A stretch of 64,000 nucleotides of DNA from Sipunculus nudus (Eukaryota > Annelida > Sipuncula > Golfingiida > Sipunculidae): positions 68,360,953 to 68,424,952 of the forward strand of contig CM049311.1 of assembly GCA_026874595.1 (NCBI GenBank), in the 5' to 3' direction. A program made the position numbers and the translations under genes. Shown piece by piece: positions 1 through 11,804 of this stretch. Below the pieces are notes generated by a model. That model had not been told where the DNA came from. It did not search any database and worked only from the letters and a program-made list of their open reading frames with translations. How positions within the stretch are numbered: the first letter of the stretch is position 1; every line of letters begins with the position of its first letter.

Positions 1-116
1 ATTTGATCCTTGCATGCCAGCCTTTCTCGCCAAATGCCGCAAGATGGCGCCACACTGTACCAGTTTCAGGCCATCGATGTAAAGTAGGGGCACCTGTTTA
101 AAAAGTAGCTCGTCAC
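1..116 (-). CDS. GST gene A exon 3 (partial)
   Basis: The acceptor lies at 117-119 (CAG on the minus strand). The reading frame is open to the window edge and encodes DELLFKQVPLLYIDGLK, then LVQCGAILRHLARKAGMQGS. The homologous exon at 45041-45173 is 133 bp, so 17 bp are missing here. The glutathione-contacting Ser of the Q-S-G/A-A-I motif is Cys. Confidence 0.85.
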
Positions 117-3100
117 CTGTAAAGGTAAAGATGAGGCCATTGATTATATCTGTACCAATACATCCCAAGCATGAGAACTGAGGGTTCACTGCAAATTTAC
201 GGATTTCCAAGGTTTTTAAATACCAAGCCGAACTATTTTAGCGAGATTTATTTTCTATCGATCATGATAAATCATATGAGAGAGAGAATTTCAATAGGGT
301 ACCAAGCTTTGATAAACATTTTCTTTTATTCATGAGATTGTTTACACATAAAAATTGTATTCATTTGAGCAGTGACGCTCAGATTATCGGAGCTAATCGG
401 TTATTAACCCATCCTAGCTGTCAGTCGAGGTAAAAATGATACAACAAGTCTAGTTAATAATAAAGTAATTCAACATGGACCATTTACGAGATCATAAGCG
501 ATCATTAATACCATTTGCTTCAACCTTGTGTGACTGTTACTCAACTGCAAATGTTAATTCAAATACAATCAATACTTTTCAAATGCAAATGCAAATGCAA
601 TGAAAGATATCAAATTCAAATGAAAATGAAAATGCATTTGGCAATGAATTTACAAATACATTTGCATTTGAACTATATTTGGCCTCAATATATACAAATC
701 GATTCGGCTTTCCTTAAATTTTATTGATATATTCACAATATACAAACCAATACCATGTATTAATAGTGTGTTGTATCGTGAAAAATATGAATTTTTTTAT
801 GCCCACAGGGATTCACATAACAGCATCAGTAACTATTTACATCAGGTGGCCATTACATCTGATGTACGTCGTCATCTCCAGTTGGCTATCTTTTTCTCAA
901 GTTAAAAAAGTTTTAATGCAATAATACCAGCAGCAGCTTAAAGTGTGTAACAGACTGTTGAAGGTTATGCATGACCACATTACACCAACAGGAATGTCCA
1001 GCCTCACATCAACGCAATGTATGAGTATAACAATTTACATCAGATGCCCATATACATTCGGTGTCCATGAGCATCTCAAAGTGGCTATCTGTCATATTAG
1101 CACGTAAAGCCTTTTTTTCATTGGTACACGGAAAGCGTTTCATGAATTGTATTTGCATTTGAAATAAAATTGTTCATACTCTGCATATAAATGCAAATGA
1201 AAAGCTACTGGCAGCTCTGCATTAAAATGCAAATGTAAATGCCACATTTTCAAATGCACCCAACCCTGATATACATGAATTATTTTACCAAAATATCTTA
1301 GCTATAAGTACTCTGTCAAATAGCCAGTAAAAAGTGTATTTCATTATTGCTAGGAACAGACACTCTGGTCAGGTATATGGTGAATATACAGAGAACGAAG
1401 GTAGAGATACGTGTGTGTAAAAATACCATGAGATATGTCAAAGACACCATATTCCTTTATATAATTCCTTTATATAGAACCGATGCGGTTTAAAACTGTC
1501 CAAACATAGGAAATTTAACCTCTGTTCCCCTTATGTATTCTGTTTCGTGTTGGATTGGCTGCCCCAGTACAAATATAGAGGTTAATGTTAATTGTGTTTT
1601 TAATATGTCTTTTTCGCCAGGTTTACATATATAACGCTGCGTCCGCGATGCGTGTCCGTTACGTCACGATGAAATCGCATACGTAGGGCCGACGCAGCGT
1701 AATGTGTACACCTTGTTACGCTGCGTTTTAATGGCTCGTAATATAACGTGGACGCAAAATTTAGAACCGGGTGTAAAATTTCTAAACGATACGTAAACAG
1801 ATGGCAGAAAAGAGAGCATCGTGCTTTGACTACAGAAGTGATTAGAGACGTTCACCTGGCTTTATGTTGTGAGCTGTTTGACATACTGTATATCCAAGCT
1901 GTTTGGTAATTATATACTGTGGTTGGCTTCATATTCGCGTGGTTAAAATTTCGCGATTTCGAATGTTTTAGTGTTTCGCAATGGGTTCGATTTTCGCGGT
2001 ATCACCATATACTTTACACAGAGTATATCCTTTATTGTATGGAGTATTAAGCATGCTTGTACCAATCTTTACAATTTGAGAAGGACCCTTTGAACATCAA
2101 ACAAATGGATCGTCTTGTTCGTTATATAAAGGCAGAAAATGGTAAAGATCTGTTTGTTTGACGTTTGCCTTGCCAGCTTCAGGTATTGATAATGCTTAAG
2201 AGATGCCCGTGAGGTTATAGCACAAACGAATATTCACCAGTGTGCTTGGATTATCTTATTCACGAAGATTTTATTTTCGCGATGATTTCCCGATCGCGAA
2301 TTTCAAACTACTAAAAGACAACCATAGTATAGAGCTAGCTCCCAAAGTCAGAAACATGGTACTCATGCCCCTATATGAAGATAAGGGCATTTTCCACATA
2401 GTGGGACAAATGCTGGATATTTGCACACACAAAAAATGCGACGTGTCCTTTACTTGTTCTACCGGAACTGTAATAGCATGAAACAAACAGTATCTTTTAA
2501 TAATAGTAACTCCATTACTTAAAAGAGGATGATAAAAGATTGTTGCTAAAAAGAGTAATTAACGTGATTTTCCGTAAATCATAAAAAATCAATCCTTATA
2601 AAAGGAGTGATTTTACAGGCCTGGATAATTCGAATCATCATACCGTCTAAAAGTTTCACAAACTCTTCTCTTTCTGTGAGTTCTGTTTCTTCAAACTGCA
2701 AAGATAAAAAATAACATAATAAAAAAAAGTTTACGATCGTCACATCCCCAAAGGAATGGACTTTCAAGGTTCTTTTAAACGGTGGATTAAACCTGCTGAA
2801 GCTCACACATACGCTCAAAATGATGAAAAAGACGTGTGTAACATAAACAATAAAAGTATATTAAATTAAAGTCGATATAAATGCACAAATGCACAGAGTC
2901 TTGATTAATCTTAAATGCACACTACACAGAAAGTTCGATTGGCAACAAGACCGCTGGTCACATGATCGTCGCACACGTTACTTATAGATGTACTCCTCGA
3001 GTCCTGGTGGTTTTATACACAGGTACGCAAGGGCTTCTCGCCGCCCGACAACTCACTGGCTCGAAGCAGTCTGTAACTCCGAATCACTAAAAGATGGGCT

Positions 3101-4273
3101 CACAGCCCTCGATGTTTCGTCACTCAGGCAGTGTCTCACACTGTAGAATCACCCTGGGTATACACCAATACTCTGTACCCGAATATGCCATCACATATTC
3201 GGTACCATTCACACAGAACAGCGAATCAAATTGTCCTTTAGTCCATTGGCAGGGCTCAACCACGGCAGATTCACATCGGCTCTTTACAAGTCCTCCTTTA
3301 AACACAACATTACAAGTCCTTTGGTGAGATTACGTTGGCCGGCCGCAGACTCTGACATACAATGCACCGGGAAATCGTCCCTCAGTTGATCAGTTTACAG
3401 ACGACCACGGACCCCCTCTGGACCGACAAATGTTAGACTACACCATCTAGCCCGCTAACCTAGGATGTTTTGTCTTTACTCTCGCGTCTATAGCATATAT
3501 ACTGATGCTTACGTCACACATCCTGACCGCTCTTGGCCTATCGCCTTACATTAGTATGTGACATGAATACTAAAATGGACACACCACAAGAGGAAAAAAT
3601 CAAGTACGCAAGTGCGTTGCCTTTGAAATCTACAGTAAACATTATTACAGCAGGAGACTGTCTGAACAAAAGCTCATGAATCTGACAAGAAACAATTCCA
3701 ACAGATTTACTAACATCAAATAAAACACCTGGGTTGGATAACCTACATTCCCACGCTAACATCGATACTTGATACAGTATATTAAAATATAACAATCTAA
3801 AGAAACATTCATCTGGCTATTCTATCCTTACTTAAATATGCAATATCATAATAATGAATAAACACATCACAGTTCTCTGATGACAACGATAATCGGGCTG
3901 TCATCGCCGTTCCTATTGCTCCAACGATGTTTTTTTCCAGTTTTGCAAGAAGCCTTTCACTTTAGTTCATAACATGAGTTACTATATTTATCGAAATGGT
4001 ATTTACTTAGTTATTTATTACAATATGAACAATGACAAGCCTCCTCCACCTACAATGGTCTAGTGAGCGATCAAAGGACCATATAACCTAATGTGTACTG
4101 GGACTGCGCGTTTCTAGACTTATATGTTACCTGTAAGACCAGAAGTGTCTCCAAAATGTTTGACGCATTAATGCCTACGGTACCTGTAAGCCGGCGGCAC
4201 ACAGCATTATTCGTATAGTCTCCCCTTTCCCTCTCCCGGGGAAATATACAAACCTGACATTTTGGTCTGACAT
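1..4273 (-). CDS. Glutathione S-transferase, gene A (exons 1-3 of a gene running off the left edge)
   Basis: This is a cytosolic GST, which conjugates glutathione to electrophiles. Three minus-strand exons are visible: exon 1 at 4184-4273, exon 2 at 2644-2695 and exon 3 at 1-116 (cut by the window edge). Sizes and phases equal those of the complete paralogue at 40063-51598: exon 1 is 90 bp and phase 0, exon 2 is 52 bp, and the exon 2/3 junction splits a Gly codon. All junctions are GT-AG. The start Met is followed by SDQNVRFVYFPGRGKGE; Tyr10 is the expected catalytic Tyr. Exon 3 carries FKQVPLLYIDG with the cis-Pro, then VQCGAI where the family and the paralogue have VQSGAI. No stop codon is seen, so the gene may be active, but its last three exons are outside the window. 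Intron 1 carries a 1.2-kb insertion that the paralogue lacks. Confidence 0.82.
520..1268. repeat. Octamer-rich repeat, probable hAT-like MITE
   Basis: It lies in intron 2 of GST gene A. Both flanks (about 545-700 and 1145-1265) are crowded with ATGCAAAT / ATTTGCAT words and close variants, in both orientations. The right end reads TTCAAATGCACCCAACCCTG; its reverse complement begins CAGGGTTGGG, which resembles hAT-type termini. A matching left end was not found. The middle contains two diverged direct copies of a segment with TTTACATCAG (about 837 and 1033). No coding capacity was seen. Confidence 0.45.
1269..1912. other. Intron 2 of GST gene A, no gene seen
   Basis: No exon or protein similarity was recognised. 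Around 1630-1735 the words ACGCTGCGT and ACGCAGCGT recur in both orientations, suggesting remains of another short inverted-repeat element. Confidence 0.4.
1913..2341. mobile_element. MITE, copy 1 (13-bp terminal inverted repeats, TA ends)
   Basis: The left end TATACTGTGGTTG (1913-1925) and right end CAACCATAGTATA (2329-2341) are perfect inverted repeats with TA at each tip. Just inside lie TTCGCG-rich segments on each side (ATATTCGCGTGG and TTTTCGCGATGATTT). A diverged copy lies at 31277-31644. No transposase is present, so it is non-autonomous. Confidence 0.6.
2644..2695 (-). CDS. GST gene A exon 2
   Basis: This is a 52-bp exon encoding FEETELTEREEFVKLLD plus the first base of a Gly codon. 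The acceptor is TGCAG and the donor is GTATGA. It is nearly identical to exon 2 of the complete gene at 48658-48709, and the flanking intron sequence is also conserved. Confidence 0.85.
2735..3895 (+). mobile_element. Non-autonomous repeat, copy 1, inserted in GST intron 1
   Basis: About 1.16 kb, alignable by eye to 54640-55805 in the same orientation. Shared blocks include the start (CAAGGTTCTTTT versus CAGGTTCTTTT), a CGCACACGT block, the TATCGCCTTACA block near the end and the CTCTGRTGACA block at the tail. The paralogous position in GST gene B (about 48750-48760) runs directly from the AAAAAATAACATGA block to the GGGCTG / TTGCTCCAACGAT block without this sequence, i.e. an empty site. No convincing protein was found. 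Confidence 0.6.
4184..4273 (-). CDS. GST gene A exon 1 (start codon)
   Basis: A 90-bp phase-0 exon starting with ATG at 4273 and ending in CAG before the donor GTACCG. It encodes 30 residues including the Tyr10 motif YFPGRGKGE and ends in LCAAGLQ. It aligns residue for residue with exon 1 of the other copies at 51509-51598 and 15266-15355. Confidence 0.87.
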
Positions 4274-4770
4274 GTTGTCAAGTGTGTTCGGGCTACTGAG
4301 TATGCACACTAGTATGTATACCTGTTGACCAGCATAATACGTTGGGAATATCGACCAAATTTGATACCTGATCTACGCCTATAAGGTATTCTCTGGGGGC
4401 ACTCGCTTGTGTTTTGATTATATGATAACGTGTAAATATTTATGGTACTCCATTTTACCGAACCACTAGACACACTGAACTCTGATATAAACCAGCGTTG
4501 TAAGTTCAGTTCACTGTTGTGATAATGATAACATATAGGATGTCAAACTTTTTATAGAGCTGCTGTAACAGTGACACATGGGCAAAAACATGCACTATTG
4601 CAAGCATTAGAGTAACAAAACGGCAGCGCCCTTTCATTGAACATGGCCCCTTTCGGACAAGCAGATTCATTTTAGCATCTACAGAACAATAAGTATCACG
4701 TGCGTAAGCGAAATTATCTCGTGCGCATGCAGTTTGTTAGCTGAATTTCCTCATTTTGGAATCAATTTTT
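4274..4770 (-). promoter_or_regulatory. Conserved 5' flank of GST gene A (candidate promoter)
   Basis: The segment upstream of the start codon is still alignable to the 5' flank of gene B at 51599-52110 (shared blocks TTCGGGCTACTGAGTATGC, TAATACGTTGGGAATAT, TATTTATGGTACTC, CCCTTTCGGACAAG). Conservation may simply reflect recent duplication. No clear TATA box is seen near the start codon, and the transcription start is not identified. Confidence 0.4.
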
Positions 4771-4777
4771 GTTGCAT

Positions 4778-4825
<48 letters not shown>

Positions 4826-4834
4826 TTATATATA
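4771..4834. repeat. (TA)n microsatellite
   Basis: An almost pure TA tract. The tract at 12523-12609 on the far side of the Tigger/LINE block may be its other half, because gene B has one uninterrupted (TA)n at the corresponding place (52139-52221). Confidence 0.8.
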
Positions 4835-5372
4835 GTGAAGTCTCGTCATAACGGGGTCCGTCAAACGGACGACTCGAGTTACGGAAAAATCTCTAGGGAA
4901 CGAACGAGTGACAGTTAAATTTTGCTTCCATATAACGGAAAACTCGAGTTCCGGATCCGAACGGACTTACATGAAACAAAATGAACCTCGTCCCTATTCT
5001 CAGAATCGTTATAACGAACTAGAGTACCGGCGGTCAGGTCCAATTTTCCCCGTCGTTTGATCTTTGTTAAATCCCGCCGACACTGGCCGGCTAATTAATA
5101 CATGACAGGGCAGGTTTTTACACCCAAGCCATGTTCGAGTGGTTATGTCACCGCTGTTTACTCCCTGTCTTGTTTGAGCGCACCCGTGTTCATACTTTGT
5201 GTATTGCTCGATTAGTAAGTGGGATCGATGTCAAATTGTTTTGTAAAAAATAATTATCCAATCAAAGTCGCTTTTTAAAATTAGGTTTAATAGGATATAG
5301 GATCTGGCTCCGAAGACCATTCAGTCTTCAGACTGTCAGACTCGCTACACGAAATATGCCACGATAATCAGG

Positions 5373-6682
5373 ATGGATCAACCGCCAGCAAAGAGACGTC
5401 GCCTTGCTATTTCTGTTGCACAAAAAGCTGAAGTTTGACAGTGCAAGAAAACACATCAGAAGGCTTCTATTGAGACCATCATCAACCATTTCCACGGCTT
5501 ATGGAATGTGCAGTTGGGAAAGTCGACTGTCTCATATATCCTGAGCACAGCAGACAAGTGGTCAGGTGTCGCTAGCGATTCAAGCCAGGAGATCCGATTT
5601 CGCGGGGGGAAGCATGGAGAACTGGAGGAGGCACTCTTGATGTGGGTGATTGACAAGCAAGCACATGGGGCTGCCATCAACAACGAAGTGCTGCATTTTG
5701 CCAAAGGTCCCCCGAAGATAACGTCACTTGCTTCGTCCAGGCACTTGAGGCAGATATTGGGAGTATTGATATATGGAAGCGCCACTGGTCTGAGCGGAGC
5801 AGTATGCCGCGGTGGATTCAGCTGCAGAAACCGAAGCCGAGTCAGACGTAGCCGTCGACGTCGACGCAACAGGTTTTTCAGGTTTCTGTTGCGTCGTCGG
5901 CCCACCAAAGGGCTAACTTGGGTTATAGCATGATACAATCTATTACTCTTAGAAAGAAAATTAAAAAAAAAAGTATTTTCTATGGTTTGACATAATGTTG
6001 TATATCGAAATACCTGTAATAAAAAATAACCATTCTGGAAAGCATGAAGCACCTGTAACATCAACAACTGATAGTATTTGTCCAGAGACAATTGAAGCAT
6101 TAACAGCCCCTGTACACACCTTGCATTTGGTGGCAGTCCTGTATAAGGCTTTAGGCCTGTGTACTGTTTTGTTCATATTTTAACTTCCTTGGTGCAAAAT
6201 AGGGCTGAGAACAGAACAGTAATGTTTTCCAGTGGTCAAAAATACAATACACATAGATGTACTGAACATTAATCAATGGATATATGTTAAATCTCACAGT
6301 TGTGTATGGAGTGTTATAATCACAGTTAACTGCAGGTGCAATCCATGGACTCCACAATGCGTCAGTCACTGAAAAAAAGCAATTGAGGAGTTCATTCTTA
6401 TGGGCTAAGTCAGACGATGCAAGTATTCTGTTGATCGTCGGAGCAAAAGTGGATCAGAAGGAGGATAGTGACATAGACGGAGACGTGAATGATTCGCCGG
6501 GTTGTACAAGTAAAGAGGGCCGATGCCAGATACGGTTTGCAGACAGCGATCAGGTTCTTTGAACAGCAACCAGACGCCGCGGATAAAGCTAATATACGAG
6601 AGAATCTTTGGCATGCCGCCACAGTGCTGGATTCCCCATCCGGATGTACACAGGCTAGCATCACGGATTTTTTATTTCACTA
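5373..6682 (+). pseudogene. Degenerate Tigger/pogo transposase (CENP-B-like HTH)
   Basis: Starting at the ATG at 5373 the frame reads MDQPPAKRRRLAISVAQKAE and soon meets a stop. It continues with GKSTVSYILS and then KHGELEEALLMWVIDKQ with AHGAAINNEVLHFAK, the two HTH units of the CENP-B/Tc5 type that bind transposon ends. An Arg-rich stretch encoded by GTCGACGTCGACG-like repeats follows at about 5820-5905. The DDE catalytic core was not found. A short C-terminal piece lies at 6489-6682 (RYGLQTAIRFFEQQPD). Stops, frameshifts and the missing core make it inactive. Confidence 0.6.
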
Positions 6683-6770
6683 GAGAATTTGTAAACAGTT
6701 TATGAACATTAACGTTGTCAATTTTGCTTTGTATATATGTTCATTATGTACATTAAAATTGTTAATTTTT

Positions 6771-6773
<3 letters not shown>

Positions 6774-6804
<31 letters not shown>
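6774..6804. repeat. (TA)n microsatellite
   Basis: A short TA tract between the transposase remnant and the start of the LINE region. Confidence 0.7.
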
Positions 6805-6808
<4 letters not shown>

Positions 6809-7221
6809 TTAGGTAATAAACACATTTTATTTTATACGAAATTTTGTTCTTTCTGGATGAATGTTCACGTGTTTGCGTGTGTTTTTTTATCATTTTTATG
6901 CCGTACTATGGTGACGGGGGACTTTTCATTGAAGCCTTTCGGAGCGATATTTACTTTCAAAGTAAGTTCTATGAACTTATGGTTTTAAAAGTCTATGTCA
7001 ACAAAGAGATTATGTCACCAGTTATACTCTAGTTGACTCGTTTTATCGAACTTTTTATTGACTTTAGACATATAAACCATTTTAAAGTTTGCAACAAGGA
7101 TTCACCATTTATCGCTCATCAACTGTTTATAGCAACCTGCTGTGTTGCCAACGTGTCCAAGAGCCTTGGGGAATCCCCTTCCATTGCATTCACAAGGGAT
7201 AGCTTATGTCTTGCGTAACCG

Positions 7222-8628
7222 GTGACGCCAGCTCAAGTACGCTTGGTCACATATGATTACCATTCACATAAACAAATCGTCTACCCCGTGACTTCAATCA
7301 TGACAAAGCCAAACAAACATAGCAAATGTGTGAACTGTAATAAGAAAAATGCTAGTGTTCGAATAAGAATCGATGATGATCTATACTGTTCACAGTGTGC
7401 AAATAAAAAATGGCCAAACGTTTATGGCAACAAAAATAACCAAACCTCTGCTCCGTCACAAAATGTTGACAACCCCTCTCCTCAGTGCAAAAGCAGCGAT
7501 ATTACCACTGATACGACAACAGATGACTCACAAAACAATCTAATATGTGATATTCGCAACTGTAAATACAACAATATCTCACAGGGAGAGATGATAAGGT
7601 GTTGTTCTTGTAACAACTGGTTTCACTTGACATGTATGAACATACAGCCTGGGGATGAAGGCCTGATATGGAATTGTAAAAACTGCCGAAACACCCCAAC
7701 GCAACTTAAACATATTCTTTGTGAACTTCAGTCCCTCAGACAGGAAAACAAATTAATGTAAGAAAAATTACAAGAATGTCTTAAAGTACAGTCAACTACT
7801 GAAAAACTCCTCCGAGAATTGTCTGACAAATCCTGTAAATGTGCAGAATTGAACCATCGTATATCCAAAACCTCCAGTGAGAGACCTAACATGTCGACAA
7901 CTCTGCAGGATTCATCAAACAAACAAGCCTGGTCTGAAGTTGTATCATCCCACTCAAGACGTCACTCTACTGGGACTATCAGAAAACGTGACAATTCTTC
8001 TGCTAATGGAGCAAACACTTCTTGTGACGATTGGCCATCTTTGAACGAGACCTTCCCTGTACCTTATCACGCAGAGAAACAAAAAAATGGTGACACTAAC
8101 AAAGCAACACCTACAGAAGACCTTGGTCTACAAAGCTCAGCAGAGTCAGGTTCTTCCGCTTATGTCAATACAAATGGACTTATTGATATTCAATCAAAAA
8201 GCCGTGACTTAATATTTGGTGATTCCTTAGTGAGAGACTCTTATTCCAGTGTGGCTAACCATTTATGTGACAAGAAAATTTCTGTGTTAAGTACTAGTGG
8301 GCTCACACTTGATGATGCTTTGTCCAAACTACCAAAAACTGCAAAAGATTTGTCAAATGATGATTGTTTAGTGGTTCAAGTAGGCACAAACAACGTTTAC
8401 CGTGATGACACCCTAACCTTTGTTAACAAATACACTGACATGCTGCAAAACACTAGAAGCAGCACCAACTGTAAAATTGTCAGTTTGGCAATCCCTAAAT
8501 ATTTACATGAAAGCATTGTAAATAGAAAAATCACCATTATAAACAATGAACTGAGAAAGAGATGTGAATCCCTTGAGAATATCATATTCTGTGACAGCTC
8601 ACCACCTTTGAAAAGGTCATACTATTGA
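7222..8628 (+). pseudogene. LINE ORF1: PHD finger plus SGNH esterase-like domain
   Basis: A single frame with one internal stop (TAA at 7759-7761), about 469 codons. Order: an N-terminal Cys cluster (CVNCNKKNA...LYCSQC); a PHD-type finger at about residues 110-155 with the pattern CDIRNC, CCSCNNWFHLTC, WNCKNC; a coiled region; then an SGNH/GDSL esterase-like domain with FGDSLVRDSY (nucleophile Ser block) and VVQVGTNNVYRDD. PHD and esterase modules are known from ORF1 of CR1-group LINEs, where ORF1 protein binds RNA and supports retrotransposition. The ATG at 7300 (MTKPNKHSK) is an alternative start that fits the zinc-cluster start better. Confidence 0.8.
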
Positions 8629-8810
8629 TATGATGGTATACATTTTAGTAAATTCGGCACAATTGCAATGACCGGACAAATTGCCTCTAGCGTTCGATAT
8701 TTTCAAAAATCGATGTACACTAATGAAGACAGCCTAATGGTATCTCAAAGTTTTCACGGAGATCAAACAAAAACATCCATATAACAGATGATTATTTACT
8801 AAGGAATTCA

Positions 8811-11804
8811 GTGGATGTGTACTCTGATCAGGTTATAAGTCCTAACGTTAGTATTACAGAACAAACAAGCTCTCACTTATCAGATATTTATCAAGCATTA
8901 CCTAGCACCAAACCAATTACACCCGAGAATGAAATTCCATCCTCTCTTCCTTCTATTTTGTCTCAAAACCCAAGTATATATCCTGATTTTAAGCAACATC
9001 GACTAGCTAACCAGGGTACCATATTAGGTCATCTTAACGTTCGTAGTTTGCTACCCAAAATACAGGAGATTCGCCTCTTGTGTTCTAGTTTAAACCCTCA
9101 TGTTTTATCATTAACAGAATCATGGTTAGATAACCACGTTTTTGATTCAGAGATAAAAAAATTGATGATTATACGATTTTTAGATCAGACAGGAATCGGC
9201 ATGGCGGAGGAGTTCTCACGTATGTGTTATCGTCGTTAAAACCGGAGTTGATCACTTTAAACTCAAATGTCGTTGAATGTGTATGGGTTAAAATAATTCT
9301 GGGGAGAAAACCGGTCTTAATCGGTTCTATATATAGACCGCCTAATTCCAGTTCCAGTTACATGGATGAATTACTCGATTTACTTGCTTCTGCCCTTAAC
9401 TCATTCAAACATGTTGTATTACTTGGCGATTTCAATGTAGACTGCTTACGCTCTGAAACTTATATTGCTAGTAAACTGGACTTGCTCGAAAAAATCTTCG
9501 GTCTTAAACAACTTGTAACAGAGCCTGCTCGTATTACTCAGCTCACCTCTACAATGATCGACTTGATATTTTCTTCACATCCTAGCATGCATTCAAATGT
9601 GAAAGTTTATCCTTTATGTGTAAGTGATCATTTTCTTGTGACTACCGTTTTGAATAGACCACCTAGGGTCACAGTTACAAAATCCGGATATTACCGTACC
9701 CTTCGTAAATTCAATGAATACAAATTTATCGATGAATTATCGAAATCCAATTTTTTTTCAAGAATTATGCAACTTTCTGATGTAAACTTAGCCTGGGAAA
9801 TGTGGCGCTATGAATTTCTGAGAATTTCTAATAACAACGCGCCTTTTATTCGACGTCGTACCACAGCTCGCGAAAATAAATGGTTCAATAATGATTTACT
9901 TAATGAGATTCACTTGCGTGATTATGCACATCGGAACGCATTAAGAACAAATCACAGTAATGACTGGTCTGCGTACCGACATCAGCGAAATTATGTTACA
10001 AATCTTATCAGATCCACTCGCAGCCAGTATTATGCCACGCTGATACAAAAAAAATGGCTCCAACCCTGGTTGTGTGTGGAAAGCTTTAAAACACATACTG
10101 CCTTCGAAAACCTCCTCGAATAAAGAAAGCGGAAAGATTGACCCTGATAAATTTAACCATTACTTTACTTCTGTTGGAAAAAATATTAACGATAAATTTC
10201 CAAAAACAATATTTACCTGCGATCATCTTGTTAACCCGAATTTGGAATCTTTTGATTTTAATTCAGTTTCAAGTCAATTTGTTTTATCACAGTTGTTGAA
10301 AGTAAGCTCCAGTATGAAAGAAGATATACTGGGAATGTCAGGATTTTTCCTTAAGATAGCCGCACCTTATATTTCAGCTCCATTAGCCCACATATTTAAC
10401 ACCTCACTTCAAACCGGCGAGTTTCCAGCAGATTGGAAGACCGCTAGGATCACTCCTATAAACAAAGGATCTGGACGTAAGGATGATCCAAATAACTACC
10501 GACCGATCTCAGTTATAGGCCATGTGCCAAAAATAATAGAACAGTTCGTTAAATCGCGCCTCATTACGTTTTTTGAAAGTAATAATCTGTTTTCGGATAA
10601 ACATTTCGCCTATCTTCCTAATCGTTCAACTTCATTTGCCTTGCACAGCATAATTGACGAATGCTTAATCAGTCTTAATAACAATAATGTTACCGCTGCA
10701 TGTTTCCTCGATGTAAAAAAGGGTTTTGATAGCCTTGATCATACTGTCTTACTTACAAAAATGAGCGACTATGGCATAAAAGGTATACCGCTTATGTGGT
10801 TCGAAAACTACCTGTCTAATCGTAAGCAAGTGGTTTATTCTAATGGATTGCTTTCAGAACCACGCACCTTGGACATAGGAACCCCACAGGGCACTGTCCT
10901 TGGACCTATATATTTTTCCTTTTTTATTTAAATGATCTTCCAATGTTCCTCAGTGAGAAATGCGTCATTTATGCTGATGATATTTCAATTTATTCTTCAG
11001 CAAATTCAGCCGCTAAAGCTATAGAGTCATTCCAAGTAAATCTCGGAATTGCACTTAAATGGTTTAGAGAAAATCGACTGAGTATAAATCCCCAAAAATC
11101 ATCATTCATATTATTTGGCCCTAAGTCTAAAACCAATGGAAATCAACTGAACATTTCCATGGATAACATTACAGTGATGCCGGTTGAACACACAAAGCTT
11201 TTAGGTGTTATCATCGACGCTGGTCTAACATGGAAAAAACATATACAACTGGTGTGCGACAAAAATAGTATCAAAACTAGGTCTCCTTTTCAGATTAAGT
11301 AAAACCTTAGATATCTTTAGTTGAAACACACTTTACAATGCCTTAATTCAGAGTCACATTGATTATTGTATATCTGTCTGGGGTAATTCCTCAAAAACGT
11401 ATTTATTACATCTCCAAAAACTTCAAAATAGAGCTGCTAGAATCGTTACTAAAACTTATGATACCAATATATCCTCTACATCATTGATTGCAACATTAGG
11501 TTGGATGAATGTTAAACAGAGATACCAATATTTTGTTTCTTTAATGGTCTTTAAATGTTTGTCTGGTAATGCCCCTCCCTCTCTTACGCATACGTTCAAC
11601 CGTGTTAATAGTGCATATAATACTCGTTTTTCTCAGGGCTTCAATTTATCATTACCTAAACCAAACAGAAAATCCTTCAAAGCAAGTCTTGCATATGCTG
11701 GTCCCATCCACTGGAATTCTTTACCTGTAAGTGTCAAATCTGCAACCAGTCTCTACCACTTTAAATCATTGTACAAGCAATTTATGCCATATAATTTTTC
11801 ATAG
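8811..11804 (+). pseudogene. LINE ORF2: AP-type endonuclease and reverse transcriptase, frameshifted
   Basis: Pieces in different frames form one polyprotein: 8811-9239 (endonuclease start, LGHLNVRSLLPKI, LTESWLD), 9224-10123 (endonuclease end, IGSIYRPPNSS, LLGDFNVD, SDHFLV), 10074-10931 (reverse transcriptase fingers and palm, NNYRPISVIGHVPKI, ACFLDVKKGFDSLDH, GTPQGTVLGP), 10943-11302 (palm with catalytic YADD in VIYADDISIYSS) and 11484-11804 (C-terminal LINE region). The endonuclease nicks the target and the reverse transcriptase copies the RNA there. At least four frame changes inactivate it. Family level (CR1/L2 group) is firm; the exact clade would need a tree. Confidence 0.88.

Larger units (their letters stand above)
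4836..6990 (+). mobile_element. pogo/Tigger-like DNA transposon, left part
   Basis: Directly after a TA tract the sequence reads AGTGAAGTCTCGTCATAACG, the kind of terminus known for pogo/Tigger elements. A degenerate CENP-B/Tc5-type transposase follows (5373-6682). A matching right terminus, ATTATAACGAGACC (reverse complement GGTCTCGTTATAAT), lies at 12509-12522 beyond the LINE, so the element was probably split by that LINE. The exact inner break near 6990-7030 is uncertain. Confidence 0.55.

Noticed and set aside
5456-6100. 214-codon minus-strand open frame over the Tigger region
   Set aside because: It is the shadow of the plus-strand transposase fragment and an Arg-codon repeat; no similarity to any family.
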